Shown here piece after piece: positions 7,170 to 14,508 of a DNA stretch of 19,404 bases. Both the position numbers and the translations under genes were made by a program. Source of the stretch: Thermaceae bacterium (lineage in GTDB: Bacteria > Deinococcota > Deinococci > Deinococcales > Marinithermaceae); the NCBI GenBank assembly GCA_027023115.1, contig JALVWZ010000018.1, positions 1 through 19,404 of the forward strand. Reading direction: 5' to 3'. Each line of letters opens with the position of its first letter. The first letter of the stretch is position 1. The notes under the pieces were generated by a model. The model saw only the letters and a list, made by a program, of their open reading frames with translations. It had not been told where the DNA came from and ran no database searches.

Positions 7170-7572
7170 CGCTTTGCTCCAGGTAGCCTTCCAGGATGGC
7201 CACCGCCGCCGCTTCGTCGAGGCGGCCCTTCTGCTGGCGCTTTTTCTTGGGCAGGTGGGAAATACGGCCCTGCGCCAGGCGGGTGGTAAAGCGCTCGTCG
7301 GCAAAGACCACCCGCAAGCCGAGGGCCTCGAGGGCGGCGGCGAAGCGGCGCACCTTGGCCGCCTGGGCTCCCTCGCCGCCGCTGGTCAGCCGGGGAATGC
7401 CTACCACGATAAGCTCGGCCCCCTCGCTGGCCGCCAGCTCGGCCACCGCCCGTGCGTCGGCCTCGCGGCCGCGGCGCTCTATCCAGCCGCGGCCAAAGGC
7501 AAAGGGGCGGCCCCTTTCGGCCACCGCCACGCCAATGCGGGCGTCGCCCACGTCCAGACCCAACACCTTCAC
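7162..7572 (-). CDS. yqgF: YqgF/RuvX-type RNase H-fold nuclease (pre-16S rRNA maturation or Holliday-junction resolvase)
   Basis: A 136-residue cytoplasmic protein, the normal length. It has the RNase H-like beginning LGLDVGDARIGVA with catalytic Asp7, the VVGIPRLTSGGEG strand, ADERFTT (Asp92, Glu93), and a terminal helix with RLDEAAAVAILEGYL (Asp119). These acidic residues would hold the metal ions. The family matures 16S rRNA ends in E. coli and resolves DNA junctions in some bacteria. Translation begins at GTG 7572 with no ribosome site but with a TANNNT box just upstream. It is followed by mltG with an eight-base overlap, the common yqgF-mltG order. Confidence 0.93.
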   Translation of the reverse strand: MKVLGLDVGDARIGVAVAERGRPFAFGRGWIERRGREADARAVAELAASEGAELIVVGIPRLTSGGEGAQAAKVRRFAAALEALGLRVVFADERFTTRLAQGRISHLPKKKRQQKGRLDEAAAVAILEGYLEQSGE

Positions 7573-7578
7573 GAACCC

Positions 7579-7584
7579 ATGCTA
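7579..7584 (-). promoter_or_regulatory. -10 box of a leaderless promoter for yqgF-mltG
   Basis: On the minus strand TAGCAT lies six bases before the GTG start of yqgF. This fits the TANNNT box next to the start codon known from leaderless genes in Deinococcota. A palindrome lies 14 bases further upstream. Confidence 0.45.
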
Positions 7585-7597
7585 GCAAATGGGCCAA

Positions 7598-7615
7598 TAC
7601 CCTCATTTGAGGGTA
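7598..7615. promoter_or_regulatory. 18-base perfect palindrome upstream of yqgF (possible operator)
   Basis: TACCCTCA and TGAGGGTA are perfect inverted arms separated by TT. The site covers roughly where a -35 region would be, 13 bases upstream of the proposed -10 box of yqgF. It could be an operator for a dimeric regulator. No regulator is encoded nearby. Confidence 0.4.
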
Positions 7616-7650
7616 CTCATGGATAGCAACGAGCGCTAATGTGAAGTTAC

Positions 7651-7696
7651 GGAGCTAATCCCCCACCTATTGCTCCTGGAATACGCGCGAAAGCGC
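7651..7696. other. Two small hairpins in the yqgF-alaS gap
   Basis: The first hairpin pairs GGAGC (7651-7655) with GCTCC (7672-7676), extended by AAT/ATT after a one-base bulge. The second is GCGC-GAAA-GCGC (7685-7696), a GNRA tetraloop when read on the plus strand. Together with the alaS terminator at 7711-7743 they make three hairpins in a row in a gene-free stretch. They could be a small RNA or chance structure; no good promoter was found on either strand. Confidence 0.3.
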
Positions 7697-7710
7697 ACCA
7701 CCTCCTTTCC

Positions 7711-7743
7711 CGAAAAGCGCCCGGCTGAGCCGGGCGCTTTTCG
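7711..7743 (-). terminator. Strong terminator after alaS
   Basis: CGAAAAGCGCCCGGC and GCCGGGCGCTTTTCG form a perfect 15-bp stem with a three-base loop. The A/T tract within the stem gives a TTTT stretch on both strands, so it could act in both directions. It lies 14 bases beyond the alaS stop codon. Confidence 0.85.
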
Positions 7744-7756
7744 TGGTTTTCTACGC

Positions 7757-10444
7757 TTACTCCGCCAGCGCTTCCGGCAACGCAGCGAACGCCTTTTCCA
7801 GGTCGAAGCCGCCCCCCTGCGCCATCTGGGCGCGGCCACCGCCACGCCCGCCGGCGCGGCCGGCGAGGTCCTTGATGACCCGCCCGGCGTCCAGACCCTC
7901 CCGGACCGCCCGTTTGGAGACCTTGACTATCAGGTTGCCGCCGGATCCCACGGCCACCAGATCGACTCCATGGCGCTCCAGCAGCTCGTCGGCCGCCTGG
8001 CGCAGGGCCGCCGCGTCCAAACCGGCCAGCTCCACCGCCAGATAACTGAACTTGCCGGCACGGCTCACTTCCGGGCCGCTCCCGCCACCCAGCTGCGCCC
8101 GCGCCAGCTCGGCGGCCAGGCGCTCGTTCTCGCGCTTCAGGTTCTTGAGCTCCTGCTGCAACTTTCCTATACGCTGGTCCAGCTGCGCCGGCGCGGTGCC
8201 CAGCTCGCGGGCCAGGGCCGTGGTGCGGTCGAGCAGGTCACGGGCGAAGCGCACCGCCGCCTCCCCGGTGAACGCTTCGATACGGCGCACGCCGGCGGAA
8301 ACCGCCTCTTCGGCAACGATGACGAAGTAGCCGATCTCGCCGGTGCGGCGCACGTGGCAACCGCCACAGAGCTCCATAGAGCGCACCTCGGCCTCGAGAA
8401 TACCGCTGGTATCGGGGCTGCCCTCGACCCTGACCACCCGCACCGTCTCGCCATACTTCTCGCCGAAAAGGGCCATCGCCCCGGCTTTCTTGGCCTCGGC
8501 GAGGGGCATGAACGTCCAGCTGACCGGAAAGTCGGCCTGGACCCAGCGGTTCACCAAGAGCTCTACCCGCCGCACCTCGTCGTCGCTAAGCGGCGCACCG
8601 TGGGTAAAGTCGAAACGCAAGCGGTCGGGCGCCACCAGGCTGCCCGCCTGGCGCACGTGCCCTCCCAGCACCGCCCGCAAGGCGGCGTGCAACAGGTGGG
8701 TGGCGGTGTGGTTCTTCTCGGTACAACGCCGCTTGGGGTCCACGACCGCGCGCACCTCGGCGCCGACGGTCAGCTCGCCTTCCTCGACCTCCACCTGGTG
8801 CAGGTGCAGTCCCTGCTTGCTCTTTTTGGTGGTCAGCACCCGGGCGCGGCCGCCGGGCCACTCGAGCACGCCCGAGTCGCCTACCTGGCCGCCGCCCTCG
8901 GCGTAGAAGGGGGTGCGGTCCAGAACCACCTGCCCGCCCGCGCCGGCGCTCAGGCGGTCCAGCTCTACCTCTCCCTGGAGGATGAGCAAGACCCGCCCCT
9001 CGTCTTCCAGGCGCTCGTAGCCGGTGAACTCGGTAGCGCCGTGGTCCTCGAAAACGCGCTCCAGCGCCGCCGCTTCGGTGGCGAAGACCTCGCCCGAAAA
9101 AGCGCTGGCGGCGCGGGCCCGCTCCACCTGCTCGCGCATGGCCTTCTCGAAGCCCTCGCGATCCACCCGCACGCCGCGCTCGGCGGCGATCTCCTCGGTC
9201 AGGTCGAGGGGGAATCCGTAGGTATCGTGCAGGCGGAAGGCCTCCTCGCCGGGGAGCACTTCGCCCTCGCCCAGGCTGGCGAGCAACGCTTCCAGGCGGC
9301 GGATGCCGGACTCGAGCGTTTCCAGGAAGCGCGCCTCCTCGGCCCTGATCGCCCCCTGAACGCTGCTCAGCTGCTCACGCATCTCCGGGTAGAAGTCGCC
9401 CAAGAGATCGGCGACCAGCGGCGCCAGCTCGTGGATGAAGGGCTCCTTGACGCCCAGCAGGTAGCCGTGGCGCACGGCGCGACGCAGGAGCCTGCGGATG
9501 ACGTAGCCGCGACCGGTGTTGGAAAAGGTGGCTCCGTCGGCCAGGGCGGCCACTACCGCCCTTACGTGGTCGGCGATGACGCGGTGGCTGACGCTGGCAG
9601 CTCCCTTGTAGGGCACCCCCGAAATCTCGGCCACCCGGTCTATCAGGGGGCGGAAGGTATCGGTGTCGTAGAAGTCGGCGGCGTCTTGCAATATGGCCGC
9701 TACCCGGTAGAGCCCCATGCCGGTGTCGATGTTGCGCTGCGGCAGGGGCTCCAGCACCCCCTCGCCGGGGATGGGACCGGAGCGGTTGTACTGGGTGAAG
9801 ACTAGGTTCCAGATCTCCACGTAGCGGTCGCCCGAACCGGTGTTGGGGCCGGTCTCGTCGGGGCTACCGTAACCGGGGCCGCGGTCGTAGAAGATCTCGC
9901 TGCAAGGGCCACAGGGGCCGTTGGGGCCCTGGCTGATGGCGTTCGCGGGCCAGAAGTTTTCGTCTTCGTCCCAGCGGCTGATGCGCTCCTCGGGGACTCC
10001 CACCACGTCGCGCCAGATCTCGTAGGCTTCTTCGTCGTCTTTGTAGACGGTAACGTAGAGGCGCTCCGGCTCGAGCCCCAGCCACTTGGAGTCGGTCACG
10101 AACTCCCAGGCCCACTCGATGGCCTCGCGCTTGAAGTAATCGCCGAAGGAGAAGTTACCCAACATCTCGAAGAAGGTGTTGTGCCGGGCGGTACGGCCGA
10201 CGTTCTCGATGTCGCCCACGCGCAGACACTTCTGGCAGGTGGTAACCCGCCGGTGCTCGCCCTCGTGGCCGGGAAAGACCGGCTTGGCGCCCATGAAGTA
10301 AGGCTTGAGCGGAGCCATGCCGGCTACGGTGAAGAGGAGTGTTGGGTCGTCCTCGGGAATGAGGCTGAAGGAGGGCAACCGCAAGTGCCCCTTCTCCTCG
10401 AAAAAACGCAGGTATTTTTCGCGTATCTCGGCGGTCGTCATCAT
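7757..10444 (-). CDS. alaS: Alanyl-tRNA synthetase
   Basis: An 895-residue class II synthetase that charges tRNA-Ala and removes mischarged Ser/Gly. Order: aminoacylation core (FFEEKGHLRLPSFSLIPED, RVTTCQKCLRVGDIENVG, NGPCGPCSEIFYDRG, NIDTGMGLYRV), tRNA-recognition helices, then the editing domain with HTATH (His579, His583) and CGGCH (Cys693, His697), the metal-binding set. A coiled region (LQQELKNLKREN) leads to the C-Ala domain, which ends in a Gly-rich GGRGGGRAQMAQGGG segment. All key motifs are intact and the length is normal. It starts with two consecutive ATG codons, the first only five bases after TATAAT, so the mRNA is probably leaderless. Confidence 0.98.
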   Translation of the reverse strand: MMTTAEIREKYLRFFEEKGHLRLPSFSLIPEDDPTLLFTVAGMAPLKPYFMGAKPVFPGHEGEHRRVTTCQKCLRVGDIENVGRTARHNTFFEMLGNFSFGDYFKREAIEWAWEFVTDSKWLGLEPERLYVTVYKDDEEAYEIWRDVVGVPEERISRWDEDENFWPANAISQGPNGPCGPCSEIFYDRGPGYGSPDETGPNTGSGDRYVEIWNLVFTQYNRSGPIPGEGVLEPLPQRNIDTGMGLYRVAAILQDAADFYDTDTFRPLIDRVAEISGVPYKGAASVSHRVIADHVRAVVAALADGATFSNTGRGYVIRRLLRRAVRHGYLLGVKEPFIHELAPLVADLLGDFYPEMREQLSSVQGAIRAEEARFLETLESGIRRLEALLASLGEGEVLPGEEAFRLHDTYGFPLDLTEEIAAERGVRVDREGFEKAMREQVERARAASAFSGEVFATEAAALERVFEDHGATEFTGYERLEDEGRVLLILQGEVELDRLSAGAGGQVVLDRTPFYAEGGGQVGDSGVLEWPGGRARVLTTKKSKQGLHLHQVEVEEGELTVGAEVRAVVDPKRRCTEKNHTATHLLHAALRAVLGGHVRQAGSLVAPDRLRFDFTHGAPLSDDEVRRVELLVNRWVQADFPVSWTFMPLAEAKKAGAMALFGEKYGETVRVVRVEGSPDTSGILEAEVRSMELCGGCHVRRTGEIGYFVIVAEEAVSAGVRRIEAFTGEAAVRFARDLLDRTTALARELGTAPAQLDQRIGKLQQELKNLKRENERLAAELARAQLGGGSGPEVSRAGKFSYLAVELAGLDAAALRQAADELLERHGVDLVAVGSGGNLIVKVSKRAVREGLDAGRVIKDLAGRAGGRGGGRAQMAQGGGFDLEKAFAALPEALAE

Positions 10445-10449
10445 GCGGG

Positions 10450-10455
10450 ATTATA
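10450..10455 (-). promoter_or_regulatory. Consensus -10 box for alaS, leaderless
   Basis: On the minus strand this is a perfect TATAAT, five bases before the first ATG. A GTGAAT word about 16 bases upstream is a half-matching -35. There is no ribosome site and no room for one. Confidence 0.65.
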
Positions 10456-10487
10456 CCGCGCTCTACTTTTATTCACGTCGGCTGCGT

Positions 10488-10493
10488 TAAACT
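10488..10493 (+). promoter_or_regulatory. -10 box of a leaderless promoter for the ABC exporter genes
   Basis: TAAACT fits TANNNT and ends six bases before the GTG start at 10500. No ribosome site is visible. It shares the 55-base gap with the alaS promoter on the other strand, their -10 boxes being 32 bases apart. Confidence 0.45.
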
Positions 10494-10499
10494 TCGCCT

Positions 10500-11639
10500 G
10501 TGGAACTCCTGGTTCTCGTTTGGCGCAACCTGACCGCCCGGCTTACCCGCAGCACCTTTACCTGGCTGGGGATAGCCGTGGCCACGGCCTCGATGGTTCT
10601 CTTCCTCTCTTTCGGCGAAGGGCTGCGGCACGCCCTGGCCGCCGAGATGGGCAACATGGGCCCGCAGATTCGCGTGGTGGCCGAGGGAACCGACGCCTTC
10701 AGCCCGCCGCTGCCGGAGCTGCCACCGCAGATGTTCGATCAGATAAAACAGCTGGCGCCCGAGCTGGGCATCAAGAAGGTGATCCCGGCGGTGGTCATGT
10801 TCCGCGGCGGCTTCGACCCGGCCAGCAGCTTCTTGTTCTACGGCCTGCCGCCGGGGGCCGACCCGCGCGACTTCTACCCGAAGGCGCAGGTGGCCGCGGG
10901 GAGGATCGACCCGCACCCCAACGGCGCCGTCGTCGGCTCGAAGAAGGCCGAGTTGAACCACCTGACCATGGGCAGGGAGCTGCGCCTCAGCCGCGAGGTG
11001 AAACTGCCGGTGGTGGGCGTCCTCAAACCGGCCGGCAGTATGCTCGACAGCTTCATCTTCGTACCCTTGCGAACACTGCAAAAGGTTTTGGGAACCAAGA
11101 ACTACGGCGTCTTCCTGGTGCAGCTCGATCCCGACGCCAAGCCGGAAGAAGTGGCGCAGAAACTCGAGGCGGCCATCCCCGGCATCGACGCCCAAAGCAC
11201 CACCGAAGCCCTCAAGTTTGCCGAGCGAGCCATGCGCATTGGCGACCTGATCCGTTTCGGCATCAGCCTGGTGGCGCTGGTGGTGGGCGGCCTGTTGGTG
11301 GCCAATACGGTGATGATGAGCGTTTACGAACGGACCCGCGAGTTCGGCGTGATGCGCGCCATTGGCGCCCGCCGCCGCTTCATCTTTGGCCTGGTGCTCT
11401 CCGAGGCGCTCTTTTTGGCGCTGGCCGGCGGCATTAGCGGCGTCATCGCCGGCTACGTTGGTTCGGCTTTGATCAACCTCTACACCCAGCACGCGGTGGG
11501 GCTGGCGCTCTCGGCGGTCACCCCGCGGCTGGTCTTCTTCTCGATGGGCATCGCCCTGGCCCTCGGCCTGATTGCCGGCCTCATCCCGGCTCGCAACGCC
11601 AGCCGCATTCCGGTGACCGAGGCCCTGGGGAGGATCTGA
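10500..11639 (+). CDS. ABC transporter permease, MacB/LolCE (FtsX-like) type
   Basis: A 379-residue membrane protein. One N-terminal helix (about 19-38) is followed by a large extracytoplasmic domain (about 40-250, MacB periplasmic-core type), then three helices near 252-275, 296-322 and 345-365 forming the FtsX domain. The linker YERTREFGVMRAIGARRRFIFGLVLSEALFLALAGG is the family's typical ATPase-contact region. The end, LIPARNASRIPVTEALGRI, is also typical. The GTG start is favoured by the adjacent TANNNT box. It overlaps the ATPase gene by one base (TGATG) and works with it in MacB-like mechanotransmission export or lipoprotein handling. No membrane-fusion protein or outer-membrane partner is in the window, so the cargo is unknown. 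Confidence 0.9.
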   Translation: MELLVLVWRNLTARLTRSTFTWLGIAVATASMVLFLSFGEGLRHALAAEMGNMGPQIRVVAEGTDAFSPPLPELPPQMFDQIKQLAPELGIKKVIPAVVMFRGGFDPASSFLFYGLPPGADPRDFYPKAQVAAGRIDPHPNGAVVGSKKAELNHLTMGRELRLSREVKLPVVGVLKPAGSMLDSFIFVPLRTLQKVLGTKNYGVFLVQLDPDAKPEEVAQKLEAAIPGIDAQSTTEALKFAERAMRIGDLIRFGISLVALVVGGLLVANTVMMSVYERTREFGVMRAIGARRRFIFGLVLSEALFLALAGGISGVIAGYVGSALINLYTQHAVGLALSAVTPRLVFFSMGIALALGLIAGLIPARNASRIPVTEALGRI

Positions 11640-12310
11640 TGCTCAGGGCCGAACACCTCAGCAAGCACTACCGCCAGGGCGAGGCGACTATTACCGCGCT
11701 CGCCGACTTTACTTACGATTTTCCCCCGGGAGCCACCGCCGTGGTCGGCCCCAGCGGCTCCGGCAAGACGACTCTCCTCAACCTGCTGGCCGGCTTCGAC
11801 CGCCCCAGCGCCGGCTCGGTGGAGCTGGCCGCCGCCAAGCTGGAAACGCTGGACGAGGACGGCCGCGCCGACGTCCGCCTGCGGCACGCCGGCTTCGTCT
11901 TCCAGAGCTGGAACCTGCTGCCGACGTTGACCGCGCTGGAAAACGTTTCTTTTCCGCTGCTGCTGGCCGGCGTAGGCCGTAGCGAGCGCAACCAGCGGGC
12001 GCTGGCGCTGCTGGAAAAGATGGGCCTGGCGGCCCGCGCCGACCACCGCCCCAACCAGCTTTCCGGCGGCGAACAACAGCGGGTGGCCATCGCCCGGGCG
12101 CTGGCGCTGGAACCGGCGGTTCTCTTCGCCGACGAACCTACCGGCAACCTCGACTCGGCTGCGGGGGCTCAGGTACTCGACCTGCTGCTCGAGCACGCCA
12201 GCGGTGAGCGCCGGCTGGTGCTGGTCACGCACGATTTGCAGATTGCCGCCCGCGCGCAGCGCGTTTTGCACCTGCGTGACGGCCGTTTGACGAAAATCGA
12301 AGAACTTTAG
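11639..12310 (+). CDS. ABC transporter ATP-binding protein, LolD/MacB type
   Basis: A 223-residue ATPase, the usual size for this class. Walker A is GPSGSGKTT (37-45), the Q-loop Gln89 is in [19 protein letters not shown], the signature is [15 protein letters not shown] (141-155), Walker B is [13 protein letters not shown] (161-173) and the switch His198 is in VLVTHD. All catalytic residues are intact. [10 protein letters not shown] is characteristic of the MacB/LolD/FtsE subfamily. It starts at the ATG sharing its A with the permease stop and has GGGGAGG as ribosome site inside the permease gene. It ends four bases before the convergent stop of the GGDEF gene, with no terminator between them. 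Confidence 0.95.
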   Translation: MLRAEHLSKHYRQGEATITALADFTYDFPPGATAVVGPSGSGKTTLLNLLAGFDRPSAGSVELAAAKLETLDEDGRADVRLRHAGFVFQSWNLLPTLTALENVSFPLLLAGVGRSERNQRALALLEKMGLAARADHRPNQLSGGEQQRVAIARALALEPAVLFADEPTGNLDSAAGAQVLDLLLEHASGERRLVLVTHDLQIAARAQRVLHLRDGRLTKIEEL

Positions 12311-12314
12311 AGTT

Positions 12315-14486
12315 TTACTGCTGCGGCTCTACCACCAACCCCGCCGCCTTGGCCTTGTACATGCGCGAGTCCGCCAGCTTTAAGAGCTGTTCGGCATCCT
12401 CGGCGTCTTCGGGGTAAGCGGCGGCGCCGTTATTGGCGCTAACGCAAACGTCATCGACGCAAACGCCCGACAAGGCGGCGGTGTAACGTTGGGCTGCCTT
12501 TACCGCCCCGCTCAGGTCTGTATGAGGCAGCAGAATAGCGAACTCGTCGCCGCCCCAGCGGTAGACCCTATCGCCGTCACGCGAGTTTTGCAGCAAGACC
12601 GCGGCTACCTGGCGCAGCACACGGTCGCCCGCAACGTGGCCGAAGGTATCATTGACGGCCTTGAACCCGCTCAGGTCCATGATGAGGACGGCCAGCGGAT
12701 ACCCGTAGCGCTTGGCTCTTGCCCAGGCAGCGGCGTAATCTTCGTCGAAGGCGCGGCGGTTGTGCAACTCCGTGAGCGGGTCGCTATGGGCGGAGCGCTC
12801 CAAGAGCTCGCGGTAGTGCTGCTCGTGAAGGAGAAGGGCGGCTTGTTGCGCAAACAGCCGCGCCACCTCTACCGACTCGTCGTCGAAGGCATCGGCGTCG
12901 GAGAAGGCGTCGAGGTTCATCACCGCCAGCACCTCTCCTTGATAGACGATGGGAAAACAAATATTGGCTCTGATTTCCCGCACCCTGCCGGCAGGGTCTA
13001 TTACTTCCATGGGCGCCGTCTTGTAGCTGACGCTGGCTATGTCCTGAACGCTTGTCGAGATCACCCGCGGTTCTCCATCCGACCAATTGTCGGCTCCGGC
13101 GTGATACCAAAAATCGCGCAGGTCCTCGAGCGAATAGCGGATCGAGCGCAGACCTTCCAAGTCGTAACCAAGCGCCGCCACGTAACTATAGCGGCCATCG
13201 TCGCTGCGTACCAACAAACTCCCCGCCTCGGCGCCGGGAACCAACCTAACGGCGTGCTTCATCAATATTTCATAGGCCCCTTCTAGAGAAAGGCTCATGA
13301 CTTCCCGTTCCAGACGCAGCAGGGCGTTGAGCCGCTCTCGCACCACAAATTGTTCGGCCATCAACCCCATGCCGCGGGCGGTCTGCTCCAGGAAGGCGCG
13401 CTCCTGCCGAGTCCAAGGATGCGGTTTTTCGTCTTGTACTACCATCACGATGCGCGCCCGCCGCCCTCCGGAAACGGGCAGGTGGGCTATTGCCCTAATA
13501 CCCGAGTCGTAGACTTCGGGCACCCGCAGCTCAAAGCTCTCGTAGTCTTCGACGTACATGGGGCGATGGTTGACGTAAGTCTGCCAGATGCCACCCCATA
13601 CCGGAGGCAGCCCCTTTTTTAGCAGGGCCAACTCTACCGGGGGAATGTTGCCCGCCCTCGCCAACGCCTCGAAGCGGCCGCTGCGGAACATCAACACCGC
13701 CCCCGAAGTTGCCCCAACTACGGGCAGCACCTTTTGCAAAACGTCCTCCATGGCGACCTCCAAGCGGTCGCTCGAGGCCATTGCCGCTAGCAGCTGCCCA
13801 AAGTATCGCGCCTCGGCGGCCTTCAATTGCCGCTCCCGCATGACGCAAGCCATATCGGTAAACGCCTTGGCCAGGTCACGTTCGTCTTCGCACAATGGCC
13901 CGTCCGCCTCTACTCCAACCACGTAGCCATCGCAAAGCGGTAACAGATATATACTCTTTTTCCCTTCGCGGTAGTACGGCTCGCCGTTCTCCAGAGCTTG
14001 CCTCAACAATGCGGGATCGCACAGCTCACAGTCGGTTCCCAGACTCTCGACTTTGCCAGAACTAACCTTGAAGACGTAGAGTCGACGGTCGCTACGACCG
14101 GCGAAGAACTCGGGCAAATGGCGCATAAGCTCGTCTGGGTCCTCGTAACGGCTGGCGCGATATGCGGCGCCGAGCACCGTGTGCAAACCTTCATGCAAGC
14201 ACGACCTGTCGTGCTCGAGAGCTCTCATGCGCCTCCTCAGCCATACCCCCAGCAAGCCGCCCGTGGCCAGAGCGGTGGCTAGCGGCACGGCTGCGCCGGC
14301 GTCGCCACGCAAAACTGGCAGCGCCAGCAACCCGGTGCCCAACGCGCTGGCGGCAACCCCTCCCCAAGCTAGACCAAAGAGCAAAACCGCCACTAGCGAC
14401 AACCAAACGCTACCTGTCCAACCAAGCCAGATAGCCGCGGTTGCCAAAACCGCGAAAAGTACGGCCACGACGTTGCGCAAGCGCAT
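12315..14486 (-). CDS. Membrane-bound GAF-repeat diguanylate cyclase (GGDEF)
   Basis: A 723-residue signalling protein. Residues 1 to about 70 contain several membrane helices. A short helix leads to three GAF-like stretches (about 80-215, 225-375, 385-550) that would sense ligands or redox state; the first has a CELC pair. The C-terminal 560-720 is a cyclase domain with an intact GGDEF (645-649) in YRWGGDEFAIL. RDGD at 636-639 lies exactly five residues upstream and matches the RxxD inhibitory site for c-di-GMP. It should therefore make c-di-GMP with product feedback. Start chosen at ATG 14486 because TATGAT ends seven bases before it; ATG 14498 (four residues more) is the alternative. It lies just downstream of ppk1 on the same strand. 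GAF boundaries are by eye. Confidence 0.88.
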   Translation of the reverse strand: MRLRNVVAVLFAVLATAAIWLGWTGSVWLSLVAVLLFGLAWGGVAASALGTGLLALPVLRGDAGAAVPLATALATGGLLGVWLRRRMRALEHDRSCLHEGLHTVLGAAYRASRYEDPDELMRHLPEFFAGRSDRRLYVFKVSSGKVESLGTDCELCDPALLRQALENGEPYYREGKKSIYLLPLCDGYVVGVEADGPLCEDERDLAKAFTDMACVMRERQLKAAEARYFGQLLAAMASSDRLEVAMEDVLQKVLPVVGATSGAVLMFRSGRFEALARAGNIPPVELALLKKGLPPVWGGIWQTYVNHRPMYVEDYESFELRVPEVYDSGIRAIAHLPVSGGRRARIVMVVQDEKPHPWTRQERAFLEQTARGMGLMAEQFVVRERLNALLRLEREVMSLSLEGAYEILMKHAVRLVPGAEAGSLLVRSDDGRYSYVAALGYDLEGLRSIRYSLEDLRDFWYHAGADNWSDGEPRVISTSVQDIASVSYKTAPMEVIDPAGRVREIRANICFPIVYQGEVLAVMNLDAFSDADAFDDESVEVARLFAQQAALLLHEQHYRELLERSAHSDPLTELHNRRAFDEDYAAAWARAKRYGYPLAVLIMDLSGFKAVNDTFGHVAGDRVLRQVAAVLLQNSRDGDRVYRWGGDEFAILLPHTDLSGAVKAAQRYTAALSGVCVDDVCVSANNGAAAYPEDAEDAEQLLKLADSRMYKAKAAGLVVEPQQ

Positions 14487-14493
14487 CCGTTCA

Positions 14494-14499
14494 ATCATA
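14494..14499 (-). promoter_or_regulatory. Candidate -10 box for the GGDEF gene
   Basis: On the minus strand TATGAT lies seven bases before the ATG at 14486, in the short gap after the ppk1 stop codon. It contains the alternative start codon ATG 14498. If real, the GGDEF gene has its own leaderless promoter besides read-through from ppk1. The -35 match (TGCGCA) is weak. Confidence 0.35.
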
Positions 14500-14508
14500 C
14501 CAAGCTGG

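Noticed and set aside
7169..7304. A longer mltG start 45 codons upstream
   Set aside because: The added residues lie inside yqgF in another frame and are Arg/Ser-rich without similarity to MltG; the GTG at 7169 is coupled to the yqgF stop.
7636..7698. A 20-21 codon minus-strand frame after the alaS terminator, preceded by AAAGGAGG
   Set aside because: The ribosome-site match touches the GTG start (two bases or fewer), too close to work, and there is no visible promoter after the terminator.
7700..7710. Sequence like the 16S rRNA 3' end (CACCTCCTTT) taken as an rRNA remnant
   Set aside because: Only about ten bases match and the preceding bases do not resemble the 16S terminal helix.
7670..9805. 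A 711-codon open frame on the plus strand opposite alaS
   Set aside because: It lies inside the alaS coding region on the other strand; its product has no recognisable domain and is rich in His/Gln/Leu/Ala as expected of an antisense frame of a GC-rich gene.
10473..11492. A 339-codon frame opposite the ABC permease
   Set aside because: The permease frame shows membrane helices and the FtsX motif; this antisense frame shows none and is His/Gln-rich.
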